Shown here: positions 34,548 to 44,028 of the stretch, piece after piece
Layout: the number at the start of each line of letters is the position of its first letter
Numbering within the stretch: position 1 is the stretch's first letter
From: an uncultured Muribaculaceae bacterium
GTDB lineage: Bacteria > Bacteroidota > Bacteroidia > Bacteroidales > Muribaculaceae
Length of the DNA stretch: 64,000 nucleotides
Assembly (NCBI GenBank): GCA_947174275.1
Contig: CAMWIJ010000001.1
Coordinates: 32,800-96,799, forward strand
Direction of reading: 5' to 3'
Position numbers and translations under genes: made by a program
Notes under the pieces: model-generated
What the model saw: the letters and a program-made list of their open reading frames with translations, nothing else
Told to the model about the DNA's origin: nothing
Databases searched by the model: none

Positions 34548-37298
34548 ATGAAATCTATGACCCATGTTTTCGCGCAGCTGCTTGCCGCAATAGTGGTGCT
34601 GGCTGCGGTGCCCCTGTCGGGCTGTAAAGAAAAGAAAATCTACCGTATAGGTGTGTCGCAGTGCAGCGATGATGACTGGCGCTACAAGATGAACGATGAA
34701 ATCAACCGCGAGATGATATTTCATGACAACGCAGTGGTTGAGATACGTTCGGCCGACGACAGCAACGAGAAGCAGATCGCCGACATCCGGTATTTCGCCG
34801 ACAACGGTTTCGATATTATAATAGCCGCGCCCAACGAGGCCGACGCACTCACGCCTGTGATAAAAGAGGTGTATGAGTCGGGCATTCCGGTCATAGTGTT
34901 TGACCGCAATATCAACGGCGACAGTTTCACCGCATTCCGTGGCGCCGACAATGCAGCGATTGGACGCTCGGCGGCAGCGCTGGCAAAATCGATTTCCGGC
35001 GGTCAGTGTCAGGTGCTTGAGATACGCGGACTCGTCGGCTCCACGCCGGCGGTCGATCGTCACGAGGGGTTTGCCGCGGCTGTTGCGGCCGACTCCGGCA
35101 TAGTGATTGCAGGTGAAGGCTACGGCGACTGGAACTATGACGACGCCTACCGCGTGACCGACTCCCTTCTCGCGCTTTATCCTTCGGCCAATCTCATCTA
35201 TGCCCACAACGACCGCATGGCTGTAGCCGCTGCCGACGCCGCAAAGGCCGCCGGCCGTGACGATATGAAGATAATAGGTATAGACGCCGCTCCCGAAATT
35301 GGCATTAAGGCGGTGGCCGACAATGTCATTGACGCCACTTTCCCATATCCGACCGAAGGTTACACGCTTGTCAGGACGGCGATGGATATTCTCGAGGGGC
35401 GCCCGTTTGAACGATACGTCATGTTGCCGTCATCTGCGGTAGTCGACCATTCGAATGCCGAGATACTGCTCATGCAGAACGCCAAACTGAAAGAAGAGAC
35501 CGGAAAGATAACATGGCTCAAAAGCCGTGTCGATGAATACTGGACGCAGCATTCGGTGCAGACAACCTTGTTTTACGCTGCAATCGCAATCGTGGCGTTG
35601 CTGTTCATAATCATATTCGGATTGCTGCGCATGTTCTGGATAAGAAAGCGGCATCAGATAAAGCTCGCCGAGCAAAACCGAGAGCTCGAGCAGCAGCGTG
35701 ACCGCGTGATCGCGCTCAACGAGCAGCTGCAGGAGGCAACGCAGTCGAAACTGATGTTTTTTACCAATGTGTCGCATGACCTGCGCACTCCGCTCACCCT
35801 CATCGCAGGCCCGGTGGAGCAGCTTGCGGCGGCTGAAAATCTCACTCCCGACCAGCACGCAATGGCAAGTATAGCCAACAAGAATGTGAAGATTTTGCAC
35901 CGGCTTATCAATCAGGTGCTCGATTTCCGAAAGTATGAAAACGGCAAACTCGATCTCACCCTCAGTGAAGTCGACCTCTCCGCGATGATAAAGGATTGGT
36001 GTGACTCTTTCCGCAATATGGCTGTCAGCAGGGATATTAAATTCACGCTTGACATTGCCGGCGATGACTTCACCACAGCTGTCGATGTCGAGAAGATCGA
36101 GCGGGTCATGTTCAATCTCATCTCCAACGCATTCAAATACACACTCCCCAACGGCGAGATACGTGTGGGGCTCAGACGTGACGGCGACAGCATCATTATA
36201 ACGGTGTCCGACACCGGAAAAGGCATAAGTGCCGAAGATCTGTCGCATATATTCGAGCGCTTCTTCCAGGTCGACAAGATACATCCCAACGGCTCCGGCA
36301 TCGGGCTTTCGCTTGCGAAGGCGTTTGTCGAGCTGCATCAGGGCACTATATCGGCCGACAGCGAGGTCGGCAAAGGCTCGGTGTTCACCGTGTCGCTTCC
36401 GGTGCGCCACACCGGCGGCGATGTCGTAAAGCCGGCGTCAGGCATATCGGCCTCTGATGTCAGTCTGGAGCTCGAGGATATTTCCGCCGCTCCGGCCGAG
36501 ATTGACAAAGACCGCACCGTGGTGCTTGTCATCGACGACAATCCCGACATCAGGGCTATGATGACATCGCTCCTCAAAAGTGAATACACGGTGCTCACGG
36601 CCTCTGACGGCATCAAGGGCATAAGGATGGCGACAAAATATGTGCCCGACCTTATTATATGCGATGTGATGATGCCGCTTATGGACGGCCTCGAGTGCTG
36701 CCGTCGCCTGAAAAACGAGCAGGCCACGTCACATATACCGGTGCTGATGCTTACCGCCTGCTCGATGGACGAGCAGCGCATACAGGGCTACGAATGCGGA
36801 GCCGACGCCTATCTGTCGAAGCCCTTCAATGCCGCAGTGCTGACTGCCCGCTGCCGCTCGCTTATCGAGAACCGCATGCGTGTGCAGGCCTTCTCCGGCA
36901 TGCCGCTCCGCAAGGAGAATGTGGCGGAAAACGAGCTTGCAGCAGCTCCCTGCAACGGCCCCGGTGAAATAGACAATGATTTCTACAACCGCTTCGTTGC
37001 GCTGGTCGAGGCTGAGATGTCTGACCCCAATCTCTCGGTCGACAACGTGGCGCGCCGCATGGGGCTCGGCCGCACGCAGTTCTACCGCAAGATAAAATCA
37101 CTCACCAACTACTCGCCGGTGGAACTGCTGCGCAACATGCGTCTTGCGAGGGCGCGGACCCTGCTGACTTCGACTGACCGGTCAGTGTCGGAAATTGCCT
37201 ACGAAGTGGGTTTCTCGTCGCCCGCCTACTTCGGCAAATGCTATAAGGACAGATACGGCGAGACTCCCACCGACATCCGTGACAGGCTCAGACCGTAG
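34548..37298 (+). CDS. Hybrid two-component system with sugar-binding-protein sensor (fructan PUL)
   Basis: A 916-residue HTCS of the fructose-sensing type. A leader with a lipobox-like end (VPLSGCKEK) precedes a type I periplasmic-binding-protein domain (about 25-310: YRIGVSQCSDDDWRYKMNDE, FDIIIAAPNEADAL, IPVIVFDRNI, IYAHNDRMAVAAADAAKAAG). A membrane helix lies near 340-365 and a short coiled coil after it. HisKA (TNVSHDLRTPLTL, His near 409), HATPase (DTGKGISAEDLSHIFERFFQ), receiver (IDDNPDIR near 660, Asp in IICDVMMP near 704) and AraC-type DNA-binding domain (about 830-916) follow. It resembles the B. thetaiotaomicron fructose HTCS and should drive both arms of this PUL. Confidence 0.94.
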   Translation: MKSMTHVFAQLLAAIVVLAAVPLSGCKEKKIYRIGVSQCSDDDWRYKMNDEINREMIFHDNAVVEIRSADDSNEKQIADIRYFADNGFDIIIAAPNEADALTPVIKEVYESGIPVIVFDRNINGDSFTAFRGADNAAIGRSAAALAKSISGGQCQVLEIRGLVGSTPAVDRHEGFAAAVAADSGIVIAGEGYGDWNYDDAYRVTDSLLALYPSANLIYAHNDRMAVAAADAAKAAGRDDMKIIGIDAAPEIGIKAVADNVIDATFPYPTEGYTLVRTAMDILEGRPFERYVMLPSSAVVDHSNAEILLMQNAKLKEETGKITWLKSRVDEYWTQHSVQTTLFYAAIAIVALLFIIIFGLLRMFWIRKRHQIKLAEQNRELEQQRDRVIALNEQLQEATQSKLMFFTNVSHDLRTPLTLIAGPVEQLAAAENLTPDQHAMASIANKNVKILHRLINQVLDFRKYENGKLDLTLSEVDLSAMIKDWCDSFRNMAVSRDIKFTLDIAGDDFTTAVDVEKIERVMFNLISNAFKYTLPNGEIRVGLRRDGDSIIITVSDTGKGISAEDLSHIFERFFQVDKIHPNGSGIGLSLAKAFVELHQGTISADSEVGKGSVFTVSLPVRHTGGDVVKPASGISASDVSLELEDISAAPAEIDKDRTVVLVIDDNPDIRAMMTSLLKSEYTVLTASDGIKGIRMATKYVPDLIICDVMMPLMDGLECCRRLKNEQATSHIPVLMLTACSMDEQRIQGYECGADAYLSKPFNAAVLTARCRSLIENRMRVQAFSGMPLRKENVAENELAAAPCNGPGEIDNDFYNRFVALVEAEMSDPNLSVDNVARRMGLGRTQFYRKIKSLTNYSPVELLRNMRLARARTLLTSTDRSVSEIAYEVGFSSPAYFGKCYKDRYGETPTDIRDRLRP

Positions 37299-37396
37299 CC
37301 TGTCACGCAACATCTGAAACCACAAACCTTTGTCATGTCATGCCAAATGTTGTGTATAATATCAAAAACGGGTACTGTGATGAATTTTGATAGATG

Positions 37397-37404
37397 ATGC
37401 AACA
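37397..37404 (+). promoter_or_regulatory. Candidate regulator core site at fructan susC
   Basis: ATGCAACA, ending exactly 30 bases before the -7 box, the same arrangement as at the GH32 promoter. The wider GATGCAACAAAT (37396-37407) is also identical to bases 23376-23387 in the galactan susC promoter. Confidence 0.5.
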
Positions 37405-37434
37405 AATGTAATATGCTGTTTTCCTTACGGATTA

Positions 37435-37442
37435 TAGTTTTG
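37435..37442 (+). promoter_or_regulatory. -7 box of fructan susC
   Basis: TAGTTTTG, giving a start near 37449 and a leader of about 24 bases. No -33 TTTG at the usual spacing, in keeping with activator dependence. Confidence 0.55.
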
Positions 37443-37472
37443 CAGCATGACTTTTAACCAAAAACTATAATC

Positions 37473-40400
37473 ATGAAAAGAACAATCCTTTATGCTTTAC
37501 TGCTGATTGCCGCAGTCGTAGGCGCCAATGCGCAAAGCATCACGGTGCATGGGACAGTGCTTTCCGCCACCGACGACGAGCCTCTGCTCGGCGCAAGCGT
37601 TATCTCTGATGTAAAGGGTGCGAACGGAGCCGCCACCGACTTCGACGGCAACTTCACCCTGATAGTTCCCCAGGGGTCACACCTTACAGTGACTTACGTC
37701 GGCTTCAAGCCCAAGACGGTCGAAGCCGCTCCCGAACTCACCATCTATCTTGAAGAGAACTCCGAGATACTCGACGAAGTGGTGGTGGTCGGATACTCCG
37801 CCGAAAAGAAATCCGATCTTACCGGTTCGGTGTCGGTAGTGAAAATGAAAGATGTGGCCGACACTCCCACCGGCAATGTGATACAGTCGCTTCAGGGACG
37901 CGTGGCCGGCATGACAATCACCACCGACGGCACGCCCGGCGGTCTGAGCACAGGCACTTCAATACGCGGCGCATCTTCATTCCGTGGCGACGCCAACGGC
38001 CCGCTCTATGTGATTGACGGTGTGATGACCCGCGAAAACCCCGGCACAATCCTCAACAGCAACGACGTGGAGTCGATACAGGTGCTCAAGGATGCCGCTT
38101 CGGCCTCAATCTACGGCGCCCAGGCTGCCAACGGTGTCATCATCATAACCACCAAACGCGCCAAGGCCGGCGAGGCACGTGTGACTTTCGACGCAACTCT
38201 CACCGCACAGACCTACAACAGCGGTCTTGACCTGCTCGACGCCTACCAGTGGGGCGATGTCTACTGGTCGGCCTACAAATATGCCCACAACGGCGCCACT
38301 CCTTCGTCAGCCATCTACGGCAACGGTGCCACCGCTCAGCTCCAGACCTACAAGAACCTCAACGGTGTCGACGTGCTTCCGCATACCACCGACTGGGAGA
38401 AAGAGATACACCGCACTGCTCTGATGCAGACCTACAGCATCGGTCTGTCGAAAGGCTCTGAAAACGGGTCATCGTCACTCTCGCTGAGCTGGCTCGACCA
38501 TGACGGTATCGTCAAGGGCTCCGATTTCAAGCGTGTCAATTCCCGCTTCAGCTCCGACTACGGTTTCCTTCAGAACCGACTCAGAGCCGGAGGCAACCTG
38601 TCGGTCAACTGGTGGCGTGCCCACTACATGCCTGACGGTGCTGAGGAGAATGCCGTCAAGCAGCATCCCGCAAAAGCTGTCTATGACGCTTCGGGTGTCT
38701 ATGTCGACCAGATCAACGACGTGCTCGGCGACGCTCCCAACATGATGCGTCTGATTGAAAACAACAAGGGCAACAAGCATGAATACTGGCGCGTGTTCGG
38801 TAACGCATGGCTTCAGGTTGAACCGATCAAAAACCTTATCATCAAGACCAACTTCGGTGTAAACTATTACAACGAGACCAACAAGACTTTCGAGCCGGCA
38901 TGGCTGCGCGACGAGGTCAACAAACTTACTCAGTCGACCGGCAAAAATGTAGACTGGGTATGGACCAACACCGCACAATATAACATCGACCTGGGCAAGC
39001 ACTCGCTTATGGCTCTTGCAGGTGTGGAGGCTAAACGCTACCATAACGAAAGTTTCTTCGGCTACGGCACAGGTCTCGAAATCGAGGATCCCAACTACCT
39101 CTATCTCGGCAATGTCACCGCCAACAAGAATGTAGGCGCAGGCGCGTCAAACTATTCGATGTTCTCGGGCTTCGGCAAGCTCAACTACTCCTACGACAAC
39201 AAGTATCTCGCTTCATTCACGATACGCCGCGACGCTTCGTCACGTCTGTCGAAAGACCACAACTATGACTGGTTCCCGTCGATATCGGCCGGATGGCGTA
39301 TCTCTCAGGAAAACTTCATGGAGGGCACCCGCTCGTGGCTTTCCGACCTCAAACTGCGCGGCTCGTGGGGTATCAACGGCAACGACCTTATCGACAACGA
39401 GGCTTTCTACGCAAAATATCTTATGAGCCTCGACCGCGGTTCCTACAACATGAACGGCGACGGCGTGACTCTCTCGCCCGGTGCCTACCGCATACGCACC
39501 ACCAATGCCGACCTCAAGTGGGAAAAGACCTACCAGACCAATGTCGGTATCGATGCCGGCTTCCTCAACAACCGTCTGTCTGTATCGCTCGACTACTTCT
39601 ACAAGGAAACCAAAGACATGCTCGTCGAGAAACCGTATATCGCCACGATAGGCGAGGGGGGCTACTGCTGGTATAACGGCGGTGAGATGACCAACAAGGG
39701 TGTCGAGGGTCAGATCGAATGGCGCTCGTCGGCAGGCCGTGATTTCACCTATAACATCGGTTTCAATTTCACCGTCTCGAAAAACACTGTCACCGACCTT
39801 CTCGACGATATCTACTACAGCTACGGCGGCGGTTATGCCGGTCACTCGCTCGTGGGCAACTCGCTCGGTTCATGGATGGGCTTCAAGACCGACGGCGTGT
39901 TCCGCACTCAGGCCGAGGTCGACGAATACTGCAGCAAATACACCGTTGAATTCGGCAAGCCCGCTGTCGGACGCGTAAGATATGTCGATGCCGACGGCGA
40001 CGGAAAAATCAACTACAACGACCGCACATGGCTCGGCTGCGACCTCCCCAAAGCACAGTTCGGTCTCAATCTCGGCGCAACCTGGAAAGGCTTCGACCTG
40101 AGCATGTTCTTCTCGTCGATAATCCGCGACGCTTTCAACAACTCGAAATACTATACCGATCTCTTCCAGTGCTGGAACGGCAACCACGGCAAGTCGCTGC
40201 TTGAGGCCGCCAACGCCTACGAGCGCTATCTCCAGACCGGCTATTACGACTGCGATACCCCCGCGCCGACCACCGACAACAGCAACAACGAGCACGAAGT
40301 GTCGGAGTTCCATATCGAAAACGGTTCGTTCCTGCGCATGAAAACCCTCACGCTGGGCTATTCTCTCCCTGAAAACCTGCGCCGCTCGCTCCACCTGAGC

Positions 40401-40532
40401 AACGCACGCATCTATTTCCAGGCACAGAACCTCTTCACCATAACCAACTATTCAGGCGCCGACCCCGAAGGCCTCGGTTATCCCTACGCTCTGCCGCGCT
40501 CTTACACGGTAGGCATCCAGTTCGGCTTCTAA
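37473..40532 (+). CDS. SusC/RagA-family TonB-dependent transporter (fructan PUL)
   Basis: A 1019-residue outer membrane importer. It has a signal peptide (about 1-20, GANAQS), a carboxypeptidase-like domain (about 23-100, VHGTVLSATDDEPLLGASV), a TonB-box region (EILDEVVVVGYSAEKKSDLTG), a plug (VIQSLQGRVAGMTITTDG, PLYVIDGVMTRENPGTIL) and a large barrel ending GIQFGF. Fructan as substrate is inferred from the GH32, fructokinase and HTCS neighbours. It is followed by susD after 35 bases. No SusE-like or surface endo-fructanase gene follows, unlike the B. thetaiotaomicron fructan locus. Confidence 0.96.
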   Translation: MKRTILYALLLIAAVVGANAQSITVHGTVLSATDDEPLLGASVISDVKGANGAATDFDGNFTLIVPQGSHLTVTYVGFKPKTVEAAPELTIYLEENSEILDEVVVVGYSAEKKSDLTGSVSVVKMKDVADTPTGNVIQSLQGRVAGMTITTDGTPGGLSTGTSIRGASSFRGDANGPLYVIDGVMTRENPGTILNSNDVESIQVLKDAASASIYGAQAANGVIIITTKRAKAGEARVTFDATLTAQTYNSGLDLLDAYQWGDVYWSAYKYAHNGATPSSAIYGNGATAQLQTYKNLNGVDVLPHTTDWEKEIHRTALMQTYSIGLSKGSENGSSSLSLSWLDHDGIVKGSDFKRVNSRFSSDYGFLQNRLRAGGNLSVNWWRAHYMPDGAEENAVKQHPAKAVYDASGVYVDQINDVLGDAPNMMRLIENNKGNKHEYWRVFGNAWLQVEPIKNLIIKTNFGVNYYNETNKTFEPAWLRDEVNKLTQSTGKNVDWVWTNTAQYNIDLGKHSLMALAGVEAKRYHNESFFGYGTGLEIEDPNYLYLGNVTANKNVGAGASNYSMFSGFGKLNYSYDNKYLASFTIRRDASSRLSKDHNYDWFPSISAGWRISQENFMEGTRSWLSDLKLRGSWGINGNDLIDNEAFYAKYLMSLDRGSYNMNGDGVTLSPGAYRIRTTNADLKWEKTYQTNVGIDAGFLNNRLSVSLDYFYKETKDMLVEKPYIATIGEGGYCWYNGGEMTNKGVEGQIEWRSSAGRDFTYNIGFNFTVSKNTVTDLLDDIYYSYGGGYAGHSLVGNSLGSWMGFKTDGVFRTQAEVDEYCSKYTVEFGKPAVGRVRYVDADGDGKINYNDRTWLGCDLPKAQFGLNLGATWKGFDLSMFFSSIIRDAFNNSKYYTDLFQCWNGNHGKSLLEAANAYERYLQTGYYDCDTPAPTTDNSNNEHEVSEFHIENGSFLRMKTLTLGYSLPENLRRSLHLSNARIYFQAQNLFTITNYSGADPEGLGYPYALPRSYTVGIQFGF

Positions 40533-40567
40533 TCCAATAATAAAGTAACCTTCAATCCGATTACAAA

Positions 40568-42334
40568 ATGAAACTTTACAATATATTACTGAGTCTGGGC
40601 TGTGCCGCGATGCTGGTTGGCTGCAGCGATGATTTTCTCGAAAACAAGCCGCAAGGCAGCCTCTCCGACGGAGTCATGAACTCCACCGAGGCAATCGACC
40701 TCCTTGTCAACTCGGCTTACGCCGGTCTTACCGGTTTCACCAACGAGCAGGGCGATCCCTGGGTGCGGCCTACATCCAACTGGAGCTTCGGTGAAGTGCG
40801 CGCCGACAACGCCTACAAAGGTGGCGGCGGCGAAGGCGACCTGTGGGACGTGCATGCGATGGAGACTTTCCAGGTGCAGTCAAACAACGGCAACATCGAC
40901 GGCAAGTGGTTTAATCTCTACAGCCTGATTTCGCGCTGCAACGCCGCTCTGCGTGTGCTCAATGCCGCCGACGCCGAGGCAGTGCCTGTCAAGGAGTCGC
41001 GCATCGCCGAAATGAAAGTGCTCCGCTCGCATTTCTACTTCGAGCTCGTGCGTCTCTTCAACAAAGTGCCCTATATGGACGAAAACCTGCCCACCAACGA
41101 ATATGTCAATGTGCCCAACGACGAGTTCTCGCGCGACGAGCATCTGCAGCGCATCGCCGACGAGCTTCTCGAAGCCGCCGAGTCGCTCCCTGAGCGTCAG
41201 ACCGAAGTAGGCCGCATCAACAGAAACATTGCACTGGCCTACGCCGCAAAGGTGAAGCTCTATCAGGCTTACGAGCAGGATCCGCAGACTCATGCCGTAA
41301 TCAATATCAACAAAACGCTTCTCAATGAGGTGGTGACGCTTATCGACAAAGTCAACGGCTACAGCCTGCTTCCCGACTTCCAGGGTCTTGACCTGGTAGC
41401 CAACGAAAACGGCTCTGAATCGGTATTTGCCATACAGTATTCGATGAATGACGGATCAGGCGACGCCGGCCGTGTCAACTGGAGCAACCTGCTCAACTCT
41501 CCCGGAGGCAACAGCCCCTATCACGGCGACGGTTTCTTCCTTCCTTCGCAGGACCTTATCAACGCCTATCAAACCGATGCAAACGGTCTGCCGGTATTCG
41601 ACTACCAGTCGCGTCCGGACTACGCTGTAGTGACTTTTATCGACGACGAGCACCAGACTCTGAGCAACACCGAGCCAACCGTCGACCCGCGTCTCGACTT
41701 CGTGGTAGGACGTCCGACCATAACCTACAAGACATATCCGAACACTCCGTGTCAGTCGTGGGTGCGCGACCGCGGTGTCTACGGCCACAACTGCGCCAAG
41801 CGCTTCTGGGTGTCGCCAGAGTCACCCGATATGTATCAGGGCTGGCCGTGGGGCGCATCGCAGCTCAACTGGCAGATAATCCGTTACGCCGACCTGTTGC
41901 TCTACAAGGCCGAAGCGCTTATCGAGATAGGCGGCGACGGTCTGGAACAGGCCCGCACTCTCATCAACCAGGTGCGCAAGCGCGCGATGGACAGCGAATA
42001 TGTCAAAGACTTCAACGACCCGACCAAAGACGCCGCCAACTATAAGATCGGTCTTTATCCCGCTTCCGGATGGACTCAGGAATACGCCCGTCAGGCTCTC
42101 CGCACCGAGATGCGTCTTGAAAAGGCTCTCGAGGGTGAACGTTTCTTCGACCTCGTGCGCTGGGGCATCGCCAAAGATGTCATGACGGCCTACTTCAACG
42201 CCGAGAAAGACAACCGCATCTACTATGACGGCGCAGTGTTTGACGCCGGCGAGGAATACTATCCTATTCCCGTAGCGCAGTATAACTTCTCGCTCGGCCG
42301 CTACACCCAGAACCCCGGATATCCCGCATTCTAA
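40568..42334 (+). CDS. SusD/RagB-family lipoprotein (fructan PUL)
   Basis: A 588-residue SusD-like surface lipoprotein with lipobox Cys19 (MLVGCSDD). N-terminal helices (LYSLISRCNAALRVLN, ESRIAEMKVLRSHFYFELVRLF), NIALAYAAKVKLYQAYE and the late IIRYADLLLYKAEALIEIGG, TEMRLEKALEGERFFDLVRWG and YYPIPVAQYNFSLGRYTQNPGY are characteristic of the family. It pairs with the SusC just upstream to bind and pass fructo-oligosaccharides. A strong stem-loop lies 20 bases after the stop. Confidence 0.96.
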   Translation: MKLYNILLSLGCAAMLVGCSDDFLENKPQGSLSDGVMNSTEAIDLLVNSAYAGLTGFTNEQGDPWVRPTSNWSFGEVRADNAYKGGGGEGDLWDVHAMETFQVQSNNGNIDGKWFNLYSLISRCNAALRVLNAADAEAVPVKESRIAEMKVLRSHFYFELVRLFNKVPYMDENLPTNEYVNVPNDEFSRDEHLQRIADELLEAAESLPERQTEVGRINRNIALAYAAKVKLYQAYEQDPQTHAVININKTLLNEVVTLIDKVNGYSLLPDFQGLDLVANENGSESVFAIQYSMNDGSGDAGRVNWSNLLNSPGGNSPYHGDGFFLPSQDLINAYQTDANGLPVFDYQSRPDYAVVTFIDDEHQTLSNTEPTVDPRLDFVVGRPTITYKTYPNTPCQSWVRDRGVYGHNCAKRFWVSPESPDMYQGWPWGASQLNWQIIRYADLLLYKAEALIEIGGDGLEQARTLINQVRKRAMDSEYVKDFNDPTKDAANYKIGLYPASGWTQEYARQALRTEMRLEKALEGERFFDLVRWGIAKDVMTAYFNAEKDNRIYYDGAVFDAGEEYYPIPVAQYNFSLGRYTQNPGYPAF

Positions 42335-42353
42335 CGCACTTCCCCATATACAC

Positions 42354-42396
42354 ATCACCGGTCAGACATCGCATTGATATCTGACCGGTGATTTCT
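42354..42396 (+). terminator. Terminator after fructan susD
   Basis: A perfect 13-bp stem, ATCACCGGTCAGA (42354-42366) with TCTGACCGGTGAT (42380-42392), loop of 13 bases, then TTCTTG. It lies between convergent genes (susD and the MFS exporter, whose stop is at 42419) and probably acts in both directions. Confidence 0.75.
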
Positions 42397-42418
42397 TGTA
42401 GTAGTGACCGTCGGTGTG

Positions 42419-44026
42419 TCAGCCGTTGTCGCGCTGAAGCCGCGAGCGGGCTTCCTTGCGAAGCAGCCGGCGTATCGTGCGCCATTTGGGGAATATTGCG
42501 AATGGTTTCACGTTGCTGTAGCTTACGATTATGATGACGAGCGAGAGCAGCGCCACTATCAGCAGCCATCCGTAGATTTCTTTCATAGACACCACGAGCG
42601 CCTGCTTCTGCACCATGCCGTAAAGCTGCCCGAGGGGGATATGCGCAGTGTCGGCGTTGAAGTCGGTAAAACCGGCTCCGATAAGCGCGGCGTTTTTGGC
42701 CACAGTGTGCCGCAGCAGCTCGCCGATGACGGCCGGACCGAATGCCGCGCCCATCACGGCGCCTGTAAATCCGTTGATTGTGAGCGCCTGCGGGAACACG
42801 AAGAAGTGCAGTCCGCTCTGCACAATCGATGTCAGAAACACGATGGAGATTATCACCGATGCGAAGCCGCGCGTGAACAGCGGCACAAACAGCATCTCCT
42901 TTTCCACTCCGTAGTCGATTGTCAGATAGAAGTAGCCCAGATAGACGGCGGCCAGCGCAAATCCGATGGCTGTCATAGTCTTGTATCTCCATTTGCGGAG
43001 CGCGAACGTATAGTATGTAAATACGCAACCCGCGATAATGCCGGCGAGCACATACCAGTTGAGGTCAATCAGGTTGGTCTCGTCATATCCGAGTATTGCC
43101 GACGCGTAGCTGTGTTCGAACACATGCTTCGTGGCCATCAGGGTGAAGAATACGAGATATACCCCGGTGGCTCTGACTACATTGCGGTTGGTAAGCGCCT
43201 GCAGCGAGATGTAGGGGTGGTGGAGAAATGTCACTCTCCACAGGTTGATAAGCAGGCACGCGATGCCGATTATCGTGGCTGCGGTTATCTCTTCGGCTTC
43301 CCACCAGTCATAGTAGTTGCCGTAGACGCATATAAATGTGAAACAAAGCATGAATATGCTCCACAGTGCGGCGCCGATCCAGTCGATGCCGAGCAGCGGT
43401 ATCTGCATCGGCCCTTTGACGGGACGCACCAATAGCAGGGTCAGAAGCATCATCAGCGCGAGCAGTCCGCTCATTATCCAGTGCATATATTCCCACTGAG
43501 AGAAAAACGCCGTGTAGATGGTGGCGATGCCGCTGAGCTGTATCACGCCGTCGACCACAAGATAGACGTAGCAGAAAAATATCGCCATGTCACGCACCGG
43601 TGTCAGCCACAGCTGTATCGTGGAGTTGCAGATGAATGTGGCCCACATCCTCATCCAGCCCGCCACAAAGCAGGTGACAACAAGAACGGGCACACTCGTT
43701 GTGCCGGCGCAGATGAAATTGGCGGCAATCAGCGTTATGCCGCATATAAGAAGTCCTATGCGGTTGGAAAACCTGAATTTCAGCCTGAACATCACGCAGA
43801 AGTTGATCGACATGCCCACAAGCGAGGCATAGCCGGCCATCAGTATATCCTCCTGCATCAGTGCGGTGGAGCCGACCATGTCGGTGGCTGCGGCGAGATA
43901 GACGCCTCCCGAAAACTGCACTATCAGCACGAAGAGTATAAACAGCCACGGTTTAAGCCTGCGCGGTATGCAGTCAGGCACGTCAGGAATATCGAATGGG
44001 CCCTGCGGCCCGTGCCATTCTCCCAT
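42419..44026 (-). CDS. MFS efflux transporter, EmrB-like partner
   Basis: A 535-residue integral membrane protein with about 14 hydrophobic segments, consistent with the DHA2/EmrB type of major facilitator, though the usual motif A is not obvious and the sequence is divergent. It lies 2 bases after an HlyD/EmrA-like adaptor, itself overlapping a TolC-like gene, which identifies it as the inner membrane pump of a tripartite exporter. The substrate cannot be told from sequence. Confidence 0.82.
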   Translation of the reverse strand: MGEWHGPQGPFDIPDVPDCIPRRLKPWLFILFVLIVQFSGGVYLAAATDMVGSTALMQEDILMAGYASLVGMSINFCVMFRLKFRFSNRIGLLICGITLIAANFICAGTTSVPVLVVTCFVAGWMRMWATFICNSTIQLWLTPVRDMAIFFCYVYLVVDGVIQLSGIATIYTAFFSQWEYMHWIMSGLLALMMLLTLLLVRPVKGPMQIPLLGIDWIGAALWSIFMLCFTFICVYGNYYDWWEAEEITAATIIGIACLLINLWRVTFLHHPYISLQALTNRNVVRATGVYLVFFTLMATKHVFEHSYASAILGYDETNLIDLNWYVLAGIIAGCVFTYYTFALRKWRYKTMTAIGFALAAVYLGYFYLTIDYGVEKEMLFVPLFTRGFASVIISIVFLTSIVQSGLHFFVFPQALTINGFTGAVMGAAFGPAVIGELLRHTVAKNAALIGAGFTDFNADTAHIPLGQLYGMVQKQALVVSMKEIYGWLLIVALLSLVIIIVSYSNVKPFAIFPKWRTIRRLLRKEARSRLQRDNG

Positions 44027-44028
44027 AA

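Noticed and set aside
35430..36410. 326-residue minus-strand ORF inside the fructan HTCS
   Set aside because: Antisense to kinase domains with intact motifs; no family resemblance.
42404..43435. 343-residue plus-strand ORF inside the EmrB-like gene
   Set aside because: Antisense to a coherent membrane protein; composition rich in His, Cys and charged residues without a recognisable fold.
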